Virus record (IMG/VR): IMGVR_UViG_3300010334_000034 | Location: 42,788 to 106,787 of that record | Length of the DNA: 64,000 nucleotides | Strand: one strand, 5' to 3' | DNA from: a virus | Part shown: positions 9,736-19,171 of the stretch, in pieces | Position numbering within the stretch: position 1 is the stretch's first letter | How the letters are laid out: the number at the start of each line of letters is the position of its first letter | The notes under the pieces: model-generated | Databases searched by the model: none | Told to the model about the DNA's origin: nothing | Seen by the model: only the letters and a program-made list of their open reading frames with translations | Made by a program: the position numbers and the translations under genes

Positions 9736-10553
9736 TATATTTTACTCCAAGACGAAGATCGATTATTATACTTGTATCTTACTCTTACAGATTTTGCACA
9801 GAATCTATCCGTGACATAATAATTATAAGAAGATCCATCAGATGGTATTTTTAAAGTTTTGCCACCATAACCTGGGCAAGTACAAGTAACATTAGCTCCT
9901 CCAGTTACAGTAACACTACATCCATCATAAGCATTGGTACAACCACCTTTACCAGCTTTACCTCCGTGGTGGTTGCATCCTCTGCTAGGTCTTCCACATT
10001 GACCATTACAAGTTACTGTGCCTCCACCATTCGGTACGTGGCAGTCATGAGTATATGAAGCTTTAAATCCACTTGCTAAATCAAATTGATAATTTTCGTA
10101 AAGATTTACATAAACAGAAACAATTTGATTGACTGTAAAATTTGATACGGGAAAATTAACATTTAACCAATTAAGGATGTTGTTTGTTGAATATGTTACA
10201 TTATTAGTTTTCCAGTCTTGAATTTCAAATAACGTATTGTAGTATAGAGCAAATTCATTAGCCCAAGTACCACTTAAAGATGTTACAGTTTTAAAATCTT
10301 GGATCCAAGTAGCAGAAGTATAAGCCACATTATTACTTGCTTCTATCCAAGCTGCACTATTATTAGAAAAAAGAGTATAGACTTTATTTAAATAATTTGA
10401 TGTGGTTTGAATATAGTTTATAGAAGTACTAAGATTGACTACGTTGGTATTAATAACTTTTAAAGAATTAGACAGACACAAATTTTCATCTAACAAAAAT
10501 ATGTTAGAACACGTCTGGTCTATTTTAGTAAAAAGTGTGTCGAGGTCTGCCAT
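9735..10553 (-). CDS. Paralogous virion protein C with Cys/His/Gly insert
   Basis: A 272-residue protein, third of the tandem set. Residues 1-150 contain W-x-x repeats (SAAWIEASNN, SATWIQDFK, SGTWANEF) and the shared WLNVNFPVSNFTVNQIVSVYVNLY segment. The insert at about 165-230 is rich in Cys, His and Gly (HDCHVPNGGGTVTCNGQCGRP, then CNHHGG). It ends in RVRYKYNNRSSSWSKI, equivalent to the tails of its paralogues. The insert is shorter than the Gly-rich domain of paralogue A but sits at the same place. Function unknown; probably a virion surface protein. Confidence 0.6.
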   Translation of the reverse strand: MADLDTLFTKIDQTCSNIFLLDENLCLSNSLKVINTNVVNLSTSINYIQTTSNYLNKVYTLFSNNSAAWIEASNNVAYTSATWIQDFKTVTSLSGTWANEFALYYNTLFEIQDWKTNNVTYSTNNILNWLNVNFPVSNFTVNQIVSVYVNLYENYQFDLASGFKASYTHDCHVPNGGGTVTCNGQCGRPSRGCNHHGGKAGKGGCTNAYDGCSVTVTGGANVTCTCPGYGGKTLKIPSDGSSYNYYVTDRFCAKSVRVRYKYNNRSSSWSKI

Positions 10554-10554
10554 A

Positions 10555-13500
10555 TTATTTCCAATTAATTTTGTATAAAGAAGTATTAGTAGGTGCTATT
10601 TTATTTAAATTGTTCTTGATGCCATTTTCTATTATTTGTTTAACTTGATCTGGAACATTTAAATTATGTATATTAATGTTATAATATTTACTTTTACTGC
10701 CAGGTAATTGCATTTTATACCAGTGTTTGATTTGTTCTATATAACTTCTCTCACCTACAGACATATTCCACAATAGAGACCTATCATCTGCGGCGTGTTT
10801 AGATGAAAAATATAATTGTTCTATTTCTCCTTGAGTTAAAGACTTATTATAAAGTCTTAATTCTGCAACTTGTCCAGTAAATTTGTAACCATTATCTATG
10901 GCTATAATATCATTTAAAGTTGTATTTTGTATAGTTTCACAACCTAATAATAAAGATGTTCTGTATATATAATATAATTGGTAAACGTGTGGAGAGAATG
11001 TAACAGTATCGCCTTGTTGAACAGAATCTAAATAAGCTTTGATTGTTCCATTGACACCATCAAATGCCAAAGTAAAATGATGCCACCCAGGACTTAAATT
11101 ATTAATGTCATAAGGTAATATTTTTATATTAACAGAAGGGCTTGGGTTTTTACCGTTAGGTGTAGCTAATTTAAGTTTCCAACTTAATTGTTTATTAATA
11201 CTAGCATATTTTCTAAGATATTGATATCCTGTAAAATCTCCAAAAGAAAACATATTAACATTTAAATTATTAGTTAATCCTACAAGATTTAATTTAGTTA
11301 TAATATTCCCGCTACTGTTGATAGTGTATATATTGTCATCATTCAGGTCTACCAATATGAGTCGATCTTCAGTTGATACCAAAGTCGTATTACAAGGATC
11401 TGAATTACTATCTTTAGGCACTCTTACAAAATTCATAAATCTTGTTTGTTTTGTATAATCAAAACAAGGATCAGGAGGTAATGTAGAATATTTTCCTAAT
11501 CTTTTTGAAAATATTATTTGATTATTTAAAACGTTTATTTTAGTCAAACTATCTTGTCCGTGTAATACCCAAATATAATTGTCTGCATCAAAACTTATTT
11601 GCTGCACATAACCTATATTTCCAAATATTGCTTTATTCCTATAAAGATTACCACCAATTATTTCCCATATATTGTTTTGGTTATCTACAGCAGATTGTAA
11701 ACCGAAACAAGATATTATGTTTCCATTTAAATCTATTTGAATAGAATTAACATCTTTGGATAAAGAACCGTTAGATTTGTAATTACCGTTTGTGTCTAAA
11801 ACTACATAATTTTTTGTAACATTATCAAATATATATAAGTTTTCGTATTTGTCTGTTTCTATTTGAGATATAGAACTTAATGAATTAACTAAATGAGTTT
11901 TAGCATTTAATATATTATTAGTTTGAAATAGTGGTTGATTGTTAATATCATATTTAATTCCAGCCAAACCTTTTGTATCAAAAACCCAATAGGTATAATC
12001 TATCAACCTTTGAACTATTTTATTGCCCTTAGAAAAAGATATATTTTGGGCAGTTAAATTTTCTAAATTTGAAAATCTATAATTTAGATTGTATATTTTA
12101 TTTTTGTAATTGGAAGTATCATTACTATCTACTAAGGTAATAATTGGGGTTGTTAAAGATCCTTCATTTATAAGACCAAATCCACTATCATAATAATTAC
12201 CAAATATTTGTTTTCCAGACATATTCTGCCAGTCTTCTGTATTCAACCACATAGAAACAGTTAATTGGTTTTGGGATAACAATTCTGTAGTGGCTGGAAA
12301 AAGAACGTGATTAGTTCCATCTAAATTTAAACTATCACCTAATAAATTAGATTCTTTATTAAAATATAATATACCTTCACCTTGATTAGGTGACTCATCC
12401 ATTAAAGGAGAAGAATCCCATTTAGTTACTTGTAAAATAGAATTAGAAGAAAGATGTTGAATATAATTTAATCTATTTTCTTTTCCTGTATGAAAATAAC
12501 GATATAAAACTCCAGGTTCTAAATACATTTGCGACGGCATATCAAATGTATAATTTTCTGTCGTATTTAATCTATCGTGATATACCATCAATTTAGTAGA
12601 TAGAGCTTGATCAATTGTGTAGTATGCTGGGTTATAATATCTATCCATCCATACTTTATTCCCATCCATACTACCAGATAACCAAGAACATAACCAAGTA
12701 TTACTATAGCGAGTAATAGAAGGAGGCTGAGGGGAGTCTGGTATTTTTTCAGAATAATCTTGAAGCTTGATATAAATTCTATCAGAAGCAAATGGAGTCT
12801 CACCTGGAATAGCACCATCTTCAATAAGACCGGAAGAACTTAAAGGTATTCTTTTTGATGTAGGGCCAAAATAAAATGGACTATCTTTATCAGGCGGAAA
12901 ATCCATTTCAATAGTGTCTGAAGTAAAACCTAGATAAACATTATCTAATCCTTTATCTTGGTTAGTTCCGGAATACACGTTTTCATATTTTCTTCTGATT
13001 CCTTTTTGACCCTGAACGTATTCTAGACCAAAGCTATAATTGTATTCTGGTGTTTGATAATTTTTAAGACCATGTAGAGCTAACGGATAAGTTACTCCTT
13101 GTGTTGTTTGTATATAATACTCTGGAGGAAATATTCCTAAATAATTTTGAGAGTATTGAGAGTTTATAGTACTTAAATCTAAAGTTAATGTATTTTGATT
13201 ATTTAAAGGATTAACTTTATATTTTACTAAAAAGCTATCTTTAACATCACTATTGAGAGATGGTTTTTCTTTGTATGAAATAAAATTAAGAGATGCTTCT
13301 TTTGGAAATTTATAGGCAGATGTAAGATAAGCTAAAGAACTTAATCCATAAAAATTATTACTAAATTTTACAACAGCTTGTTCAAAACGAGGTAATAATA
13401 AATCATCATTAATTCTAAATAAACTAATAGTGTCTGGTCCTAATGCATAATCAAATCTTTGAGCATCTATATAGAAATTTTTAGCACTTAAAATAGGTGT

Positions 13501-14019
13501 AATTACTGGGTGAAATATAAGACCATTAAATCCTTCAAAAAGACTTGTAAGAAGATATTTGGTTTTTACAGATTCTACTATTACAGAATTATCTGGTTGA
13601 AATACAAATCTAAATACATCATTTTGATTAAAAGAAGAAACACCAGTTACAGCCCATTGATAATTGTCTTGTACTTTTATTAACGTTAATAATTCTAAAT
13701 TATGATCTGCTACTGGACTTTTAATTAAACTTTGACCAATAACCGGACTATCTATTTCTGTTAACAGACCAGTATCTTTTGGTTTTAAATCATCTGTTAA
13801 AAATTCGGAAGCCTTTTTAGTATCGGTTAGAAATAATCCGGTTTTGTTATTAGTTGTAAAACTAATACAATTACTAAGAAATTCATCAACATTAGCTCTT
13901 AATCCATTACTAAAAATAATTGGAGTAGGGCTTGTTGTAAATTGGTTGCCTAAAATAGAAAATTTTACAGGGTTACAATTAACTGTAGATAAATTTGTAT
14001 ATAGATTTACACTTACCAT
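10555..14019 (-). CDS. Large virion protein, LamG-like fold with inserted beta-propeller
   Basis: About 1154 residues. A LamG/concanavalin-like domain starts near residue 565 (LNLDGTNHVLFPATTELLSQ, then LTVSMWLN). It resumes near 955-1075 (SPGWHHFTLAFDGVNGTIKAYLD, later AELRLYNKSLTQGEIEQLYF). Between the halves, about 680-915, lie repeats such as QIETDKYENLYIFDN and ISFDADNYIWVLHGQDSLTKI, typical of NHL/YncE-like beta-propeller blades. The C-terminus (YIEQIKHWYKMQLPG) resembles the YLEYVQSWYKKQL segment at the start of the 2037-residue adhesin. The leftmost possible start is a TTG, so I use the ATG at 14019. Probably part of the tail adhesion apparatus (inference). Confidence 0.65.
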   Translation of the reverse strand: MVSVNLYTNLSTVNCNPVKFSILGNQFTTSPTPIIFSNGLRANVDEFLSNCISFTTNNKTGLFLTDTKKASEFLTDDLKPKDTGLLTEIDSPVIGQSLIKSPVADHNLELLTLIKVQDNYQWAVTGVSSFNQNDVFRFVFQPDNSVIVESVKTKYLLTSLFEGFNGLIFHPVITPILSAKNFYIDAQRFDYALGPDTISLFRINDDLLLPRFEQAVVKFSNNFYGLSSLAYLTSAYKFPKEASLNFISYKEKPSLNSDVKDSFLVKYKVNPLNNQNTLTLDLSTINSQYSQNYLGIFPPEYYIQTTQGVTYPLALHGLKNYQTPEYNYSFGLEYVQGQKGIRRKYENVYSGTNQDKGLDNVYLGFTSDTIEMDFPPDKDSPFYFGPTSKRIPLSSSGLIEDGAIPGETPFASDRIYIKLQDYSEKIPDSPQPPSITRYSNTWLCSWLSGSMDGNKVWMDRYYNPAYYTIDQALSTKLMVYHDRLNTTENYTFDMPSQMYLEPGVLYRYFHTGKENRLNYIQHLSSNSILQVTKWDSSPLMDESPNQGEGILYFNKESNLLGDSLNLDGTNHVLFPATTELLSQNQLTVSMWLNTEDWQNMSGKQIFGNYYDSGFGLINEGSLTTPIITLVDSNDTSNYKNKIYNLNYRFSNLENLTAQNISFSKGNKIVQRLIDYTYWVFDTKGLAGIKYDINNQPLFQTNNILNAKTHLVNSLSSISQIETDKYENLYIFDNVTKNYVVLDTNGNYKSNGSLSKDVNSIQIDLNGNIISCFGLQSAVDNQNNIWEIIGGNLYRNKAIFGNIGYVQQISFDADNYIWVLHGQDSLTKINVLNNQIIFSKRLGKYSTLPPDPCFDYTKQTRFMNFVRVPKDSNSDPCNTTLVSTEDRLILVDLNDDNIYTINSSGNIITKLNLVGLTNNLNVNMFSFGDFTGYQYLRKYASINKQLSWKLKLATPNGKNPSPSVNIKILPYDINNLSPGWHHFTLAFDGVNGTIKAYLDSVQQGDTVTFSPHVYQLYYIYRTSLLLGCETIQNTTLNDIIAIDNGYKFTGQVAELRLYNKSLTQGEIEQLYFSSKHAADDRSLLWNMSVGERSYIEQIKHWYKMQLPGSKSKYYNINIHNLNVPDQVKQIIENGIKNNLNKIAPTNTSLYKINWK

Positions 14020-14024
14020 TATCA

Positions 14025-14032
14025 ATATTTAG
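14025..14032 (-). promoter_or_regulatory. TAAATA box before the LamG/propeller gene
   Basis: CTAAATAT on the minus strand ends five bases before the chosen ATG at 14019. It resembles the T4 late-promoter octamer TATAAATA, but its closeness to the start would leave almost no leader. Confidence 0.35.
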
Positions 14033-14048
14033 TGTAAAATCTTTGTTT

Positions 14049-14762
14049 TCAAAGCAGGTTTGTTATTTTGTATTGACCAAAATTATTTGCAAATGGGAGA
14101 AGAGCATTTAATGTTTCTAAAGTAAATTCTTTATGGTTAACAAAATTTAAACTCAAAAGGCCTAAAACATATGCATTATTTCTAACAACGAAAGATACAT
14201 TATATCGCTTGGTATCTCTATTATAACAAATTTTTGGTTTTTCTAAATTAGCTTTATCACCACCCCAATTATTTGCTCCTAAAAGTGGTATTGTTATATG
14301 GCTATTAAATGCCAAATATATTTCTCCATCTTTACAATCATATTCGGTTATAGTTATATAAAAATCAAAAGTCGCTTCTTCTATAGCTGTTTTAATTTGT
14401 TGAATACCAGATCTTATAGTAACAAAATAAATTTTAAAATTTGTTTCATCAAACCAATAATCTATAGGTACCTGGGATATTTTATTAAAAGAACTATTGT
14501 TTTGGAACGGTACAATAATTCCATCTGTATTAACTTTTATTTTTTCAAAAATAAACCCAGTTTCTGTTTCGACATATATTACATCATAAAATATATCAAA
14601 CTTAGAAATATTATTTGTATTTAATTCTCTATAGAATGTAGGATTAACATCTTGGTATTTTGCATATACAGCCGATAGAATTTTATTAGATGCTTCTATT
14701 TTCCCGTTTAAGGTTCTCAACCATAATTCTCCGTTATTATATTCACTACTAAATATACTCAT
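14049..14762 (-). CDS. Hypothetical structural protein
   Basis: A 237-residue protein with no family I recognise. It is rich in beta-strand-forming residues (DIFYDVIYVETETGFIFEKIKVNTDG at about 55-80; FDFYITITEYDCKDGEIYLAF near the middle) and looks like an extended beta fold. It overlaps the upstream 272-residue gene by four bases, so the two are translationally coupled. An in-gene AAAGGAG lies upstream of its start, but that stretch is coding. Position between fibre genes suggests a virion or adaptor role. Confidence 0.5.
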   Translation of the reverse strand: MSIFSSEYNNGELWLRTLNGKIEASNKILSAVYAKYQDVNPTFYRELNTNNISKFDIFYDVIYVETETGFIFEKIKVNTDGIIVPFQNNSSFNKISQVPIDYWFDETNFKIYFVTIRSGIQQIKTAIEEATFDFYITITEYDCKDGEIYLAFNSHITIPLLGANNWGGDKANLEKPKICYNRDTKRYNVSFVVRNNAYVLGLLSLNFVNHKEFTLETLNALLPFANNFGQYKITNLL

Positions 14763-15577
14763 AATAATGCTCCTTTATCCCCTGCTTTATTAGATGAAGG
14801 TACAAAATCTATCACCCTGATTTGAGGGTTTAAATTCAAACTATCTAATTCATAAGGCTGTAATAATCTATAAGGTCTTCTGTGTATTACTTTTATATTT
14901 GTATCTGCTAGTGGTGCTTTAGGAATTTCATGCCAATTAACCAACATAGGTACTATGTATTTTGGATTTTTGGTTTCAAATACATAAAGAATGTCATCAT
15001 TGGGTCCAAACATTTTAGTTGATACTAAATGCATTTCCTCAAAGAAACCACTATTTAAACCATCCATGTTCGGTGCTATAATATTTATTATATAAAAAAT
15101 ATCCACGAAATCGGGTTTGCCTAATTGATATACTTGAGCCTGAGCTGTAAATGTTTTATTAAAATATTCTGATGTAGCAAATGTTTTTGTTATAGTAAAA
15201 TTTCTAGGATCTCCTGGTTCATCTGGATAAGGCAATTTTGATGTGTCTGAAGAAGTAGGAGCATAATAAAAACTTTTTACTATATCTGGACTACCGTCAT
15301 TAAAACTCCAAACAATTCTATTAATCTTATTAGGTAATTTTATGGCGGAAGGGTTGAATGTTATAGTTGTAGGTCCAAAATTATTAATTATATAAGTACT
15401 TGCTGCTGTATAATCTAAAGCAATATATTTGGCACATAATGTACCTCTTGTTGTAGAATTACCAAATTCAATACCAGCATACGTTTCGTCAGCTAATAAA
15501 TATGGAATGGCTCTAGAACCTTCTATTCCAGCCGATAAGCCACCAGTTAATGACAACAGTATTTCTTGCGAATTCAT
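14759..15577 (-). CDS. Hypothetical virion protein with PKD-like segment
   Basis: A 272-residue protein. Residues about 55-110 (TTITFNPSAIKLPNKINRI, then VWSFNDGSPDIVKSFYY) match the W-x-F-x-DG core of PKD domains, which also occur in the 1225-residue protein of this window. The second half (FETKNPKYIVPMLVNWHEIPKAPL, then IKVIHRRPYRLLQPYEL) resembles nothing I can name. It is coupled by a four-base overlap to the 237-residue gene downstream. Probably an adaptor or spacer in the tail periphery; the PKD call is moderate because some strands are weak. Confidence 0.5.
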   Translation of the reverse strand: MNSQEILLSLTGGLSAGIEGSRAIPYLLADETYAGIEFGNSTTRGTLCAKYIALDYTAASTYIINNFGPTTITFNPSAIKLPNKINRIVWSFNDGSPDIVKSFYYAPTSSDTSKLPYPDEPGDPRNFTITKTFATSEYFNKTFTAQAQVYQLGKPDFVDIFYIINIIAPNMDGLNSGFFEEMHLVSTKMFGPNDDILYVFETKNPKYIVPMLVNWHEIPKAPLADTNIKVIHRRPYRLLQPYELDSLNLNPQIRVIDFVPSSNKAGDKGALL

Positions 15578-15589
15578 TTATTATACCTA

Positions 15590-16594
15590 TTAATTAATTA
15601 CAGAAATGGTAGGTGTAAATGCACAAGCTAAATTATTGTCTAATATATATGCTGGGTTATAGGGAGCATTAAAGCCATTAAAAACTACAAATCTACCATT
15701 ACCATAAATTACAGAGCCATATCCGCCACTAGCTAGATTAACCTTAATCCAATTTATACCATCGTAAGAGTACATTCCAGTGCTACCGTTAAATGAATGT
15801 GCTAAAAATATACCATTGCCGTAAGTTAATGATGTAAGGTTTAAACTACTATTATCATCTCCATATATTTTTCCATCCTGCCAAGTCAATCCGCCGTCAA
15901 TTGAATATGCTGGAAGGCCTCCCAAAGAACATATAGCTACGAATTTACCTCTTCCATAACTTAATCCTCTCCAATACCTAATGTTCGGATATGACCCACC
16001 AGGAAGAAGTCCTCCTTGAGACCAGGTAGCCCCTTCGTTATCTGTATAAACAACATTACCACTAACACCATTACTGGCATCAGGAATTATCATATATCTG
16101 CCATTGCCATATGCTGAACCTTTAGCTTCTACGATTGTAGGCAAATTTCCTCCCGCGGTCCAGGTAACCCCATCATTAGAATATGATGTCCATTGATAGC
16201 CAGTACCCGCTGTTGCTATAAATCTAGTACTGGCAAATCCTAATGATATATATGTATTAACGTTATATAAATTTCCACCAGCTGTCCAAGTAGCTGCATT
16301 ATCTGTGGAATATGCACAAAATTGAGTAGTATTATTGGGTTTAGTACCTATAGCAACAAATCTTCCATTACCAAATGCCGTAAAATTCCAAGTCACTGCG
16401 GACTGAGTAGCTGGCATAGCTGCTGTTGTTCCGGTCAATCCATCTTCTGTATAAACCGAATATGAATTCGTACCATCACTAGTAACAGCAACAAATTTTT
16501 TATTACCATATGAAGGAGCATTCCAGGGATATTGAGGAAATGATGTAGCTTTTACCCAATTAACATTTACATTTGTTGTTGTTAAAGTTGCCAT
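15590..16594 (-). CDS. Asp-box (BNR-like) beta-propeller protein
   Basis: A 334-residue protein built of about six repeats that carry Asp-box motifs of the S-x-D-x-G-x-T-W type: YSTDNAATWTAG, YSNDGVTWTAGG, YTDNEGATWSQGG, YSIDGGLTWQDG and YSYDGINWIKV, with a degenerate first copy YTEDGLTG. Each is preceded by AYGNGRF- or SYGRGKF-like strands. Asp-box propellers occur in sialidases and many carbohydrate-binding proteins. I see no clear catalytic Arg triad, so a sugar-binding receptor role is more likely than an enzyme. It lies between fibre genes. The repeats are seen directly; the binding role is inferred. Confidence 0.7.
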   Translation of the reverse strand: MATLTTTNVNVNWVKATSFPQYPWNAPSYGNKKFVAVTSDGTNSYSVYTEDGLTGTTAAMPATQSAVTWNFTAFGNGRFVAIGTKPNNTTQFCAYSTDNAATWTAGGNLYNVNTYISLGFASTRFIATAGTGYQWTSYSNDGVTWTAGGNLPTIVEAKGSAYGNGRYMIIPDASNGVSGNVVYTDNEGATWSQGGLLPGGSYPNIRYWRGLSYGRGKFVAICSLGGLPAYSIDGGLTWQDGKIYGDDNSSLNLTSLTYGNGIFLAHSFNGSTGMYSYDGINWIKVNLASGGYGSVIYGNGRFVVFNGFNAPYNPAYILDNNLACAFTPTISVIN

Positions 16595-16599
16595 AACAA

Positions 16600-17505
16600 T
16601 TATGTAATTTTTGTTATCTTTCTATAACTACCTGGTAAAGGATCTAAAGTGCCTCCACCTTGGTTAACAAAAACATTAAGGACTATATTGGAAGCGAGGC
16701 CTGAGGTTTTTACTAATGCTTTAATAAAAGCATTATGAGAAACAGAAGTTGTTAAAGATACTGTTCCTGGTAGGTTTACTGAATTTTTAGACGTTGCTAA
16801 AACTCCTGCAGAAGCTGCATTGCCTACAGCTGCTACACCGGTCGGTGGACCTTGATAATATTGAGAAGATATTAAATTAAGTGTATTACTAGCTGATAGC
16901 TGATATGTTACAATTCCTGCTGTATTTTTATAAAAATATAAACTATATTCTATTTCATAAACAGAATCTGGAGTTAAATAATCTATTGTAGGATATAAGG
17001 CATTAAAAAATGGTAATGGTGAAACTGATATATTTAATAATGTTGGCACCGGAGAAAGTATGGTATAAAACTTCGGAACTCCTAAAGCATATAAAGAACT
17101 ATTACCACTAAGACCCATATAAACTCCATTGTTAAAATTTAATGATAATGTATTAGGACCATTACCTGCATTATTGGTTACAAAACCGTCTGATAGTACC
17201 ATTTGATTGCCGGTTCCAAAAAATAATTTAGTAGAACTTATAGATGGAGATGTAACAGATGTTGTGAATGTACCAGTTGTGAAAGTAGCATTATCTCCAT
17301 AAACATTGCCCGTTGCTAAAAATTCACCATTGACTGTTAAAGCTCTGCTAGGTGTTGTTGCTCCTGTTGCTATGCCAACGTTAATATTAGTGGCACTTAA
17401 TAAACTTTTCAAAGCATTAGAAGCTGTTGATGCTCCAGTACCACCACCCGCTATGGATCTTACTCCATTGGTTTCAATAATAGTTGTGTTATAAAGTGTA
17501 TCCAT
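16600..17505 (-). CDS. Tail fibre-like protein
   Basis: A 301-residue fibre protein. The N-terminus has VRSIAGGGTGASTASNAL, the GGTGAST motif common in phage tail fibres. It is followed by SRALTVNGEFLATGNVYGDN and other short beta repeats, a pattern shared with the 636- and 1340-residue fibres in this window. The C-terminal half (FYTILSPVPTLLNISVSPLPF onwards) looks like a globular beta-sandwich tip. Its start overlaps the stop of the upstream 107-residue gene. Probably a receptor-binding or decoration fibre. Confidence 0.65.
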   Translation of the reverse strand: MDTLYNTTIIETNGVRSIAGGGTGASTASNALKSLLSATNINVGIATGATTPSRALTVNGEFLATGNVYGDNATFTTGTFTTSVTSPSISSTKLFFGTGNQMVLSDGFVTNNAGNGPNTLSLNFNNGVYMGLSGNSSLYALGVPKFYTILSPVPTLLNISVSPLPFFNALYPTIDYLTPDSVYEIEYSLYFYKNTAGIVTYQLSASNTLNLISSQYYQGPPTGVAAVGNAASAGVLATSKNSVNLPGTVSLTTSVSHNAFIKALVKTSGLASNIVLNVFVNQGGGTLDPLPGSYRKITKIT

Positions 17506-17828
17506 TAGAATCTAATTTGTTTATGTTCTAGACCAGAGCGACAATTTATGATACCTCTTCCGTCTGGGAGAGTAATATCAACATCTATGTGGTCTGAACC
17601 GGCTAAATAATTTGCATCATATATTTCTTGTAATCTAGCGGCATCTTCTTTAGAAGCAGCTATAAATTGAGTTTTTTGAATTTCTTTAAATACTTCTAAA
17701 ACTTCTGGATTTATTTCTCCTTCTGAATTAGTTGCTGTATTAAGAATTAATTGTTGTTGAGGTGTAGGTTGAGCATATGTTCTTTGAACCCACTTACCGT
17801 CTCTAAGAGTAAAATCTTTTTCTTCCAT
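17505..17828 (-). CDS. Hypothetical, possible fibre assembly helper
   Basis: A 107-residue protein. It opens with EEKDFTLRDGKWVQRTY, then a Gln-rich linker (PTPQQQL). A helical middle (NPEVLEVFKEIQKTQFIAASKEDAARLQEIYDANY) precedes a short basic end (GRGIINCRSGLEHKQIRF). Small proteins with an opening of this kind sit beside fibre genes in many phages and may help fibre assembly, but I recognise no characterised family. It abuts the downstream fibre gene at a single shared base. A TATAAATA octamer lies nine bases before its start. Confidence 0.45.
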   Translation of the reverse strand: MEEKDFTLRDGKWVQRTYAQPTPQQQLILNTATNSEGEINPEVLEVFKEIQKTQFIAASKEDAARLQEIYDANYLAGSDHIDVDITLPDGRGIINCRSGLEHKQIRF

Positions 17829-17837
17829 GTTATTATA

Positions 17838-17845
17838 TATTTATA
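17838..17845 (-). promoter_or_regulatory. TATAAATA octamer, T4-type late-promoter match
   Basis: A perfect TATAAATA on the minus strand, nine bases before the ATG at 17828. It fills the short gap between two genes. It matches the T4 late-promoter core exactly, but a leader this short is unusual. Confidence 0.5.
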
Positions 17846-19162
17846 TTAAGCGCTTCCGTTTACAAGTCTATTATACAAGTCTATACAATTAACAAAACAA
17901 GCTGGATTACCTAGGTCTCTGGAATTTGTTAATGTTGGTAAATTCTGATCAGAAACAATACAATTAATATATTGGCCTTTGTAGTTGCTTAAATAACCGC
18001 TTATAGCATATCCATCAGAAACAGAGCTAGATCCTTTACAAGCATTTAAATAAGCATTATTACTAGTTTGATATCCAAAGAAACCTCCACCCCAAGTAGC
18101 AGTATTGGAACCAGTGCAATTATAAAAAGTTCCAGCAATAGAAATTGATAATTTACCAACAAATCCACCACCAGCTAATCCATAATTAAACCCCTGACAA
18201 TTATAAAAAATACTATCAGACACTCCACCATTAATTCCAACAAATCCGCCACCTCCACTACCACTGTTGCTCCCAGAACAATTAGTAAAGACTGCATTTT
18301 GTATAATGGAATTATCACCACCAAATCCACCTCCACCATTATCACAAGAATTTGACCCCGAACAATTAGTAAATGTTCCAGATAAAGTAGAACCACTTCC
18401 AGCAAATCCACCTCCACTATTACTACCAGAACTTATGCCTTTGCAATTGGTAAATGTTCCAGATAAAATTGCACTACTTCCAGCAAATCCACCAGCTCCT
18501 CCATTATTTCCTATGTTTGATCCAGAACAATTAATAAAAGTTCCAATTAAATTACCACCAAAAGACCCTTGACCATTTTTTGAATTAGTTCCAGAGCAAT
18601 TAACAAATGTTCCAGAAACATTAAAAGAATATAACATATCAAAAATTATATTTTCCCAGTATAAGTTAGTAAAATTACTTCCAACAATAGCACTTATTCC
18701 AGAACCATTATTTTTGATTGTGAATCCTATACAACGAATATCATTAGCAGATTGATTTATAGTTTGGTCACTATTATTAGAAATAATATTAACATGACTA
18801 GCATCCCTAGAGAATCCTACTACATCTACATATTGAGTATCTAAATTTAAAGAGAAAGAACCGAGGTCATAAGTCCCAGGCATTAATATTAATGTTGCTC
18901 TATTAGAAGAACTTAAAGGTAATCCATTTGGAGATAATGTTTTGGCTTTTGTATAAGCTTTAAGAAGATTAGTCCCATTTGTTATTACATTATCACTAGT
19001 TGTTACATATACAAAGTTGGGTGTTGTAGTAGCTATACTTGTAGTATTGAGAGCATCTATTAAAGAGATTTTTTTTGTTATATCGTCATTAACAACTGGA
19101 AACACATCATCTGCTGTAGGAGATGTAAGTGTTGGTAAATCTATAATAGTTGTATTAGCCAT
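17846..19162 (-). CDS. Beta-helix fibre or tailspike protein 1
   Basis: A 438-residue protein and the first of three tandem paralogues. Residues 1-40 form a shared N-terminal adaptor (TIIDLPTLTSPTADDVFPVV, then TKKISLIDAL). About 60-170 is a conserved cap with SSNRATLILMPGTYDLGS and RCIGFTIKNN. About 175-400 is a chain of turns of the type GTFTNCSGSN..GGGGF.G, roughly 22-25 residues each, typical of a right-handed parallel beta-helix. It ends in CIDLYNRLVNGSA. Such folds are common in phage tailspikes that bind or cut polysaccharide. I see no clear catalytic acidic pair, so binding is the safer reading. Confidence 0.7.
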   Translation of the reverse strand: MANTTIIDLPTLTSPTADDVFPVVNDDITKKISLIDALNTTSIATTTPNFVYVTTSDNVITNGTNLLKAYTKAKTLSPNGLPLSSSNRATLILMPGTYDLGSFSLNLDTQYVDVVGFSRDASHVNIISNNSDQTINQSANDIRCIGFTIKNNGSGISAIVGSNFTNLYWENIIFDMLYSFNVSGTFVNCSGTNSKNGQGSFGGNLIGTFINCSGSNIGNNGGAGGFAGSSAILSGTFTNCKGISSGSNSGGGFAGSGSTLSGTFTNCSGSNSCDNGGGGFGGDNSIIQNAVFTNCSGSNSGSGGGGFVGINGGVSDSIFYNCQGFNYGLAGGGFVGKLSISIAGTFYNCTGSNTATWGGGFFGYQTSNNAYLNACKGSSSVSDGYAISGYLSNYKGQYINCIVSDQNLPTLTNSRDLGNPACFVNCIDLYNRLVNGSA

Positions 19163-19171
19163 ATGTTATAT

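Noticed and set aside
14041-14054. CTTTG/CAAAG hairpin near the end of the 237-residue gene
   Set aside because: A five-base-pair stem over a stop codon with only a short T stretch; chance is likely in this A+T-rich DNA.
18267-18572. Plus-strand frame of 101 codons inside the beta-helix gene
   Set aside because: It is a shadow of the repeated helix codons, Pro-rich and repetitive, and lies wholly within a well-supported minus-strand gene. The same holds for other long opposite-strand frames in the fibre genes.
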